Source: Laguncularia racemosa
Lineage: Eukaryota; Streptophyta; Magnoliopsida; Myrtales; Combretaceae
DNA: 64,000 nucleotides
Reading direction: 5' to 3'
Assembly: GCA_037954665.1 (NCBI GenBank)
Contig: JBBMOL010000432.1
Span: 62,001 to 126,000, forward strand
Under the pieces are notes generated by a model. The model was not told the DNA's origin. It was given only the letters and a program-made list of their open reading frames with translations, and searched no databases. This document shows positions 58,740 through 64,000 of this stretch, in pieces. The translations under genes were made by a program, and so were the position numbers. Within the stretch, counting starts at the first letter, position 1. Each line of letters starts with the position of its first letter.

Positions 58740-59782
58740 TGATGTGCCTAATTCCACTAAGAAGCACAATCAAAAGATTTAAGAAAAACCAAACTCAAGT
58801 TAAGGCAAACCGGTTCCAACCAAAGGGCAAATGACGTGAACCCTAGTAAGATATGATGAAATCCAAACATCCAATGATAAAATTATAATTCCACAATCAT
58901 AATACCTTCTAACAACACCCTAATTTCATGTAATCCACGCAAATAAACTTCAATTTCAAAAGAAAACCATAAAAAAAAATAATCCCTTTAAAATAGTGAA
59001 GAACACGTTTTCTAGGGGAAATCTTCAATGATGATCCGAATAGAATTGATAAATACTTCAAATAAGCACAAGAATTCATGAACAATAAGATGTATTTCTG
59101 ACCAAGAAATATCTCAATTCAACCCTAGATATGACACACTAGAGAAGAAAAGAAATCACAACAAAATGAAATTGATATAACTCACAATTTCAAGATGTTG
59201 CACTCGCCACAATTTCAACTCTTGGGATTGAAATTGATAAGAGTTTGGAACCAAGGTATGAACCCTAATTCACACGTGAATTGTAGTGTATATTCTGCAA
59301 AATGATTAGCCTCCTCAAACCCTCTCTTAAGCAAGTATTTATACTTACTACTCCTAGGGTTAAAAAGTGCTCAAAATTACAAGTTTGCCACTTTTAAGGT
59401 GGCTAACCCTAAATGAAAATTACAAGGAAATAAAAGTGTCCCAAAATGATTACAACATAAATAATCCATGCAAATGAAAAATACATAAAAGAAATTGGTC
59501 TTCAAGATGCCGGTCTTCTATAGGATTTATCGGCCCAGCTCATCGCTGGCTCAGGTCGGTCCATGGATAACCCACAAGCTGAGTTTGAGTGAGTTTGTCC
59601 ATTGCCCTATAAAGCATGATATGTATTCCTGTTGGAATATAAAATACATGAATAAGATAAAAGAGGTTAGTAAACGAATAATTCCAAGGTCGATTTGCTC
59701 AAAATGGGTCCTCATCGCCAAGATTCGAAATCCTTTAGTTCTTGCCCTAATGATAAGTCTTGTTGGATTTTGATTCCTATCA
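58740..59782 (-). mobile_element. M1: solo LTR in N
   Basis: 1043 bp, TGATGTGCC to TTCCTATCA (plus view), perfect TSD CTTGC at 58735-58739 and 59783-59787. Related to the P LTR. TATA palindrome at 59330-59349 with one mismatch. Confidence 0.95.
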
Positions 59783-60282
59783 CTTGCTTAAATGGTAGTA
59801 GTGATGAACAAATTCATTAAGCCATAGTTTGCTCACCCCCCAACAGTTTATCTTGCAGGGTATTCTAAAGCTGGGAAATGGGCTAGGATCCAAGTGATGA
59901 GTGTTCTAAACTTGAGCCTGATGGGTAACTGAAGAACTAGAAGATAGTTTAAGGTCTAGGATAAGTGAATAAGAAATTGTAAAGTTATTTATTTTGTAAC
60001 TTTATCATTTTTCAAAAAAAAAATCAAAATAATGTTCTTAAATGTTGAGATTACCTAGTTTTACTATTCGCTAGGGGATACCAATTCTTTGCGATTCTGG
60101 AGAACTGTAATGATCGGTTTCCATAGTTATTTTCATAATAACTAATTATATGTACAATCAATTATGGTGATAAATGATTATTAGATTAAAGTCTTGTAAC
60201 CTTTGACTTACAAGGCGGTTTTCATATTGTAGGTGTACACGTGATATGACAACTTTTAGGAAATTCTAATAGGGTTATTACA
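59783..60282 (+). repeat. N LTR, last segment
   Basis: About 500 bp noncoding, ending GGGTTATTACA before B integrase. No ORF. Confidence 0.6.
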
Positions 60283-60712
60283 TTAAAGTTGTTAAAAGAA
60301 CATTTTTACTAGAAGGGTATGTTAAAGGATGTCCACAAGGTTTTGGAGTGATGTGGTGTTTGTAAGAGGGCGAATGGAAAGAAGGGAGCTTGAGGTGAAT
60401 ATATGCCTTTACCTCTGCTTACACAGCTTTGGATTGATATCAGTATGGATTTATCTTAGGTCTTCTTAGGACACGGAAAGGCAAAGACTCCATCATGATG
60501 GTAATTGAACACTTTAGCAAAATGTCACACTTCGTACCTTGCCACAAAATAGATGACACACTTTTTATTGCTAACCTTTTTGTGCAAGAAATTGTATGAT
60601 TACATGGTGTTTCCTATAGCATAGTATCTGACAGAGGCACTAAGTTTCTCAGCTTCTTCTGGAAGACACTTTGGAAACGAATTGGTAATAAACTCATGTA
60701 TAGTACATCTTG
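60283..60712 (+). pseudogene. B integrase core, first part
   Basis: Reads KLLKEHFY, GMLKDVHKVLE, CGVCKRANGKK (the CC of the zinc finger), WIDISMDLS with the first catalytic Asp, then after a frame slip KDSIMMVIEHFSKMSHFVPC, HGVSYSIVSDRGTKFLSFFW with the second Asp, KTLWKRIGNKLMYSTSC. Cut by M2. Confidence 0.88.
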
Positions 60713-61756
60713 TGATGTGCCTAAAAACTCTTGAAAGCACATTCAAAAGACTTAAGAAAAACTATCTCAAGTCAAGGCAAAATCGGATCCAAAAAAAGGG
60801 CAAAATGACATGAACCAAGTGAAGATATGATGAAATCCAAATGTCCAATGATATAATTAGAATACCACACTGATAATACCTTCTAATAACACCCTAATCT
60901 TATATAATCCACGCAAATAATCCACAATATGACAAAAGAAAACCGTGACAAAAATAATCCCTTTCAAATAGTAAAGAACACACTTCCTAGGGAAATTTTC
61001 AATGATGAACCAAATATGATTGATAAATACTTCAAATTAGCACAACAATTCGTGTACAATAAGATGTATTTCTGACCAAGAAATATCTCAATTCAACCCT
61101 AGATATGACACACTAGAGAAGAAAAGAAATCACAACAAAATGAAATTGATATAACTCACAATTTCAAGATGTTGCACTCGCCACAATTTCAACTTCTTGG
61201 GATTGAAATTGATAAGAGAATTTGGAATTAGGAAAACCCTAAGCCCTCTCACGAAATGTGAAGTGTTTGTTCTGCAAAATAAACCTCCTCAAACCCTCTC
61301 TTAAGCAAGTATTTATACTTGCTACTCCTAGGGTTAAAAAGTGCTCAAAATTACAAGTTTGCCACTTTTAAGGTGGCTAGCCCTAAATGAAAGTTACAAG
61401 GAAATAAAAGTGTCCCAAAACCAAAATAGAAACAAAATAGTTCATAAAAGAATAAATATATAAAAGAAATGGTCTTCAGGATTCCGGTCTTCTATAGGAT
61501 CCATCGGCCCAGCTCATCGCCGGTTCAGGTCGGTCTATGGATAACCCACAAGCTGAGTTTGAGGGAGTTTGTCCATTGCCCTATAGAATATGATAAGTGT
61601 GCCTGTTGGAAAACACAATACAAGAATAATAGAAAAGAGGTTAATATATAAATAATTCCGGGAACGATCTACTCAAAATGAGCCCTCAACGCCAAGATTT
61701 GAAATCCTTTAGTTCTTGCCCTAATGATAGGTCTTGTTGGATTTTTATTCCTATCA
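60713..61756 (-). mobile_element. M2: solo LTR in B integrase
   Basis: 1044 bp, same family as M1. TSD TCTTG and TCTTA (4 of 5) at 60708-60712 and 61757-61761. TATA palindrome perfect at 61313-61332. Integrase frame resumes on the far side. Confidence 0.93.
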
Positions 61757-61940
61757 TCTTATCATCCTCAGATAGACGACTGGACAAAGGTTGTCAATCG
61801 TACTTTGGTTCTTTACTCAGATCAATAGATGGTAAGAATCTTATCGATTAGGACCTGTATCTTCCTATTGTTTCGTTCGCTTACAATAGGTTAATTTATA
61901 GTTTAACCCGTAAGTCTTCCTTTGAAGTCGTGTATAGTGT
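61757..61940 (+). pseudogene. B integrase core, second part
   Basis: Continues DWTKVVNRTLV (the DGQTEVVNRTL region) and, after a shift, FAYNRLIYSLTRKSSFEVVY. Cut at 61940 by K. Confidence 0.8.
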
Positions 61941-63361
61941 TGATGATTGTAAGCACACAAATTAAAAATCCTTTTTACCTTAACTCTTCTTTACAATCAA
62001 TTAAGGAAGCGTACCTATCGATTTTAGTAGTATAGAGTTCAAGCACGAATATCGTTCCCTTAAGTATTTGTGAGTACTAATACTAACTATGAACCCACTA
62101 TCCAACCGCATAATTTCAAGTGAATTCGATTAAATTAAATCACTTAACAAAGAAACGTAACACTTAAACTAAACACAGAATTAAAATTTAGTAAATTCAA
62201 TAATCAAAGACATACCCTACCCTTACTACTCCTCTAATTATCATATGACTTCATCCTCAAAGTTTCAAACAACAAATGACAATTATCTTTGAACCGCAGA
62301 GTATCTAATACAAAATCAATGTTCCTCCTAGAATCATTACTTCCTAACTCTAATTACATTAACAAAGATTCCTCTTTCATTAACATTATTAGAATTACAT
62401 TAACACCTTAGGACCCTCAATTAAGTCGGGATATATCAATTCAACCTAATACGAAAAACTCATGCTCTCTATCCCTAGATTGCTTACAATTCTCTTTATC
62501 TATATATGATCTATTCCAATAAGAGATTTTCCAATCAACTTAGAAGAAATAAATGTAAATTCAATGCTGGTCGAACATTAAATCACAAAATGTGATAAAC
62601 AATATGAATAAATTCAAAGAAAATTAACCATTCATGAATTGCACAATTAATCTAATGTCATATGATAATTAGGGTGTCGTAAGGTTCAGGTATGAAATAA
62701 ACTAGCAACACATGGTTTTCAAAATTAAAATCAATGGAATAAAAAGACCCATGTGAATAAAACCCTCCAGAGATAAGAGTCGAATTATTGTTGATGATGT
62801 TTCGTCTCCTCCCATGGATTCAATTCGTGACGTCTTCTTTCTTTCTTTTCTTTTTGATTTCTTGATTATGTTCTTCTCTTATGGATGCTGGTTCTTGACG
62901 TCTTCTTTCAGCTTTGGAATATGACTCCTCTTTTGATTCGGAATGCTGCCCCTCTTCAAGACACGGAATGCTACCCCTCTTTTCCAAAGTGAAGCTAGAA
63001 GAAAAAAGGTTTTTCTTTTAAAAAAATAAATAAAACAAGGCATCTGTTTATAGTTCTACAAAATTGGGTTCAGCATGGACGTTAGCACGGCTAAACTGAA
63101 AAGAATTAGCTATTGGTCATTTTTTTCATCCAGCAGTGGTGTTTACATAGGTTGTGTGGAACTGAAAATCAATTTTTTTCATTTTTCACCAAATTTCACC
63201 TTGCCTTTGTCATATCATCCTTAAACCTTTCTTTTGTCTCCACTGATGCCTGAAATTAAAATTTAATCATATAAGTACCCTTTTGCTTCACAAATCACAT
63301 GAAATCCATATAAAATTATAACTAATAAGCACTAAAATTAAGGGTCTTTTGACATTTATCA
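61941..63361 (-). repeat. K: Athila-like 3' LTR
   Basis: 1421 bp, TGATGATTG to CATTTATCA (plus view), related to the H LTR in its first 150 bp and ends. Purine tract (plus AATTTCCCCACAC) adjoins at 63362. The left target copy would be AGTGT at 61936-61940; the right end is outside the window. Confidence 0.88.
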
Positions 63362-64000
63362 AATTTCCCCACACAACCGTTTGCTAGTGCTTAAGCAAAC
63401 AAAATAAGGACAAAATACATTTCCTCTCATCAATTGTACTCATGGTTAGAATTTAAATCACAAGTAGCATCCTTTTAATTCAATCTTAGTGATTCATTAA
63501 TGCTTACCACTAAAACCTACCATGATTGTATGTGTACCTATCATACAGAAATTGGAGTTTATAGATTAATCCAAGTAAGTTAAACTATTACCCATACCAT
63601 TTAAGAAATTCTTCCCAAGTTACGAAGAAAGTCAAACAAAGCAAAAGTGGCTTGGTCATATCTCACCACTTACTAGAGAATATATAAACCGTTTAACTAC
63701 TTCTTCTAAGCACAACAACCTCAAGTGCAAGTATATGGCATCCGTCCTTCCCCTAGATTTCTCCTCTCTCTCTCTCTCTCTCTCTTTTTATATATATTAA
63801 TTTCAGTTATTTAAGATCTTGCAACCTATGTAACGAATATTCAACTAATAATCTCGGGCTTGTCACTCAAGTTAACAAATGTTATCCCCTCAATTGAAGG
63901 CATCCTTACGGACTTAATTATTTGAGTTACAAGATCTACTAAACTTTGCCTTTTTCTCATCTTGTTATTATAATATCATCGGTCGACCGATCTTAGGCTA
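63362..64000 (-). other. K internal 3' noncoding region
   Basis: Homologous to 4861-5590 of H, for example TCTTGCAACC(T/C)ATGTAACGA and TTATCCCCTCAATTGA. A CT microsatellite of about 11 units is at 63764-63785. No coding sequence yet; gag-pol should lie beyond the window. Confidence 0.8.

Larger units (their letters stand above)
40403..60282 (+). mobile_element. N: candidate 4.2-kb Tekay/Del-like solo LTR in B integrase, with three insertions
   Basis: Own sequence: 40403-40666, 44446-45890, 56757-58739 and 59788-60282, total about 4.2 kb. It begins TGTGAAACCCC and ends GGGTTATTACA, the terminal style of Tekay/Del LTRs. Flanks TTAGG and TTAAA are a degraded TSD (3 of 5), and B's integrase frame joins exactly across it (KRTL | KLLKEHFY). 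No PBS, purine tract or coding region is seen, so a solo LTR is the simplest reading. A TATA box (ATTATAAAAGG) is at 56889-56899. The lineage is inferred from length and ends only. Confidence 0.65.
26987..64000 (+). mobile_element. Element B: Ty3/gypsy with full gag-pol order, broken by C, N, M2 and K
   Basis: Own sequence: 26987-31506, 40208-40402, 60283-60712 and 61757-61940, then interrupted by K; the 3' LTR is not in the window. It starts with a 636-bp LTR and PBS and continues gag, zinc knuckle, protease, RT, RNase H, integrase zinc finger and integrase core. Each interruption is supported by the integrase or RNase H frame resuming on the far side. It is the only representative in the window with a complete enzymatic order for the MSNDSVNGG gag group, and so a model for the lost autonomous partner. 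Point stops are frequent. Confidence 0.85.

Noticed and set aside
63740..63800. Simple CT repeat as a regulatory GAGA site
   Set aside because: An ordinary microsatellite in the K noncoding region; no promoter nearby.

Overview
The window looks like flowering-plant nuclear heterochromatin built almost entirely of nested LTR retrotransposons. I find no host gene, tRNA, rRNA or CRISPR array. The evidence is Ty3/gypsy gag, protease, reverse transcriptase (RT), RNase H (RH) and integrase (IN) fragments, plant-type primer-binding sites (PBS; mainly TGGTATCAGAGC, initiator tRNA-Met, and one tRNA-Asp type), TG...CA LTRs and about a dozen 5-bp target-site duplications (TSDs), most of them perfect. 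Species cannot be told from the sequence.

Left block (1-26986). The oldest layer, element A (+ strand), is a decayed Tat/Ogre-like element with RT, RNase H and a second RNase H; its remains lie at 1-1301, 23889-24503 and 25361-26573. Inserted in it is element P (1371-23888, - strand, TSD CTAAG), a gag-only element. P's gag is split by H, an Athila-like element (3416-21283, - strand, TSD TGTAT/TGTAG). H's 5' LTR is split by I (13893-20789, - strand, TSD GTACC), whose leader carries solo LTR J2 (18308-19905, TSD ATTAC). A second J copy (10364-11975, TSD ATGGT) splits the Athila gag, and a solo I-type LTR (24504-25355, TSD CTATA) sits in A. The nesting is five levels deep: A > P > H > I > J2.

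Right block (26987-64000). Element B (+ strand) is the only copy of its group with gag, protease, RT, RNase H and integrase all present, though riddled with stops. It is cut by C (31507-40207, itself containing Q 32289-36972), by a candidate 4.2-kb Tekay/Del-like solo LTR N (40403-60282 including its own insertions), by solo LTR M2 (60713-61756) and by an Athila-like LTR K (61941-63361) whose element leaves the window. N contains R (40672-44440), a young complete non-autonomous element with two 901-bp LTRs differing at 6 sites; a composite block (45891-56751) of LTR D1, an Athila 3' end O and element E; and solo LTR M1 (58740-59782). E's left LTR is itself split by solo LTR D and by F.

How the parts relate. 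P, R, C, Q and E share the gag start MSNDSVNGG or close variants, LTR ends TGAT(A/G)GG...CACATCA and a PBS with B, but lack pol. They fall into two deletion architectures: gag plus protease (C, Q, E), and gag plus a post-protease tail without protease (P, R). They probably depended on B-like relatives for RT and integrase. Their LTRs share a 20-bp palindromic TATA box and an upstream GCCAC...GTGGC hairpin. Unrelated LTRs (Athila-like H and O, and I) independently carry arrays of CACGNCCGTG-like palindromes just upstream of the TATA box.
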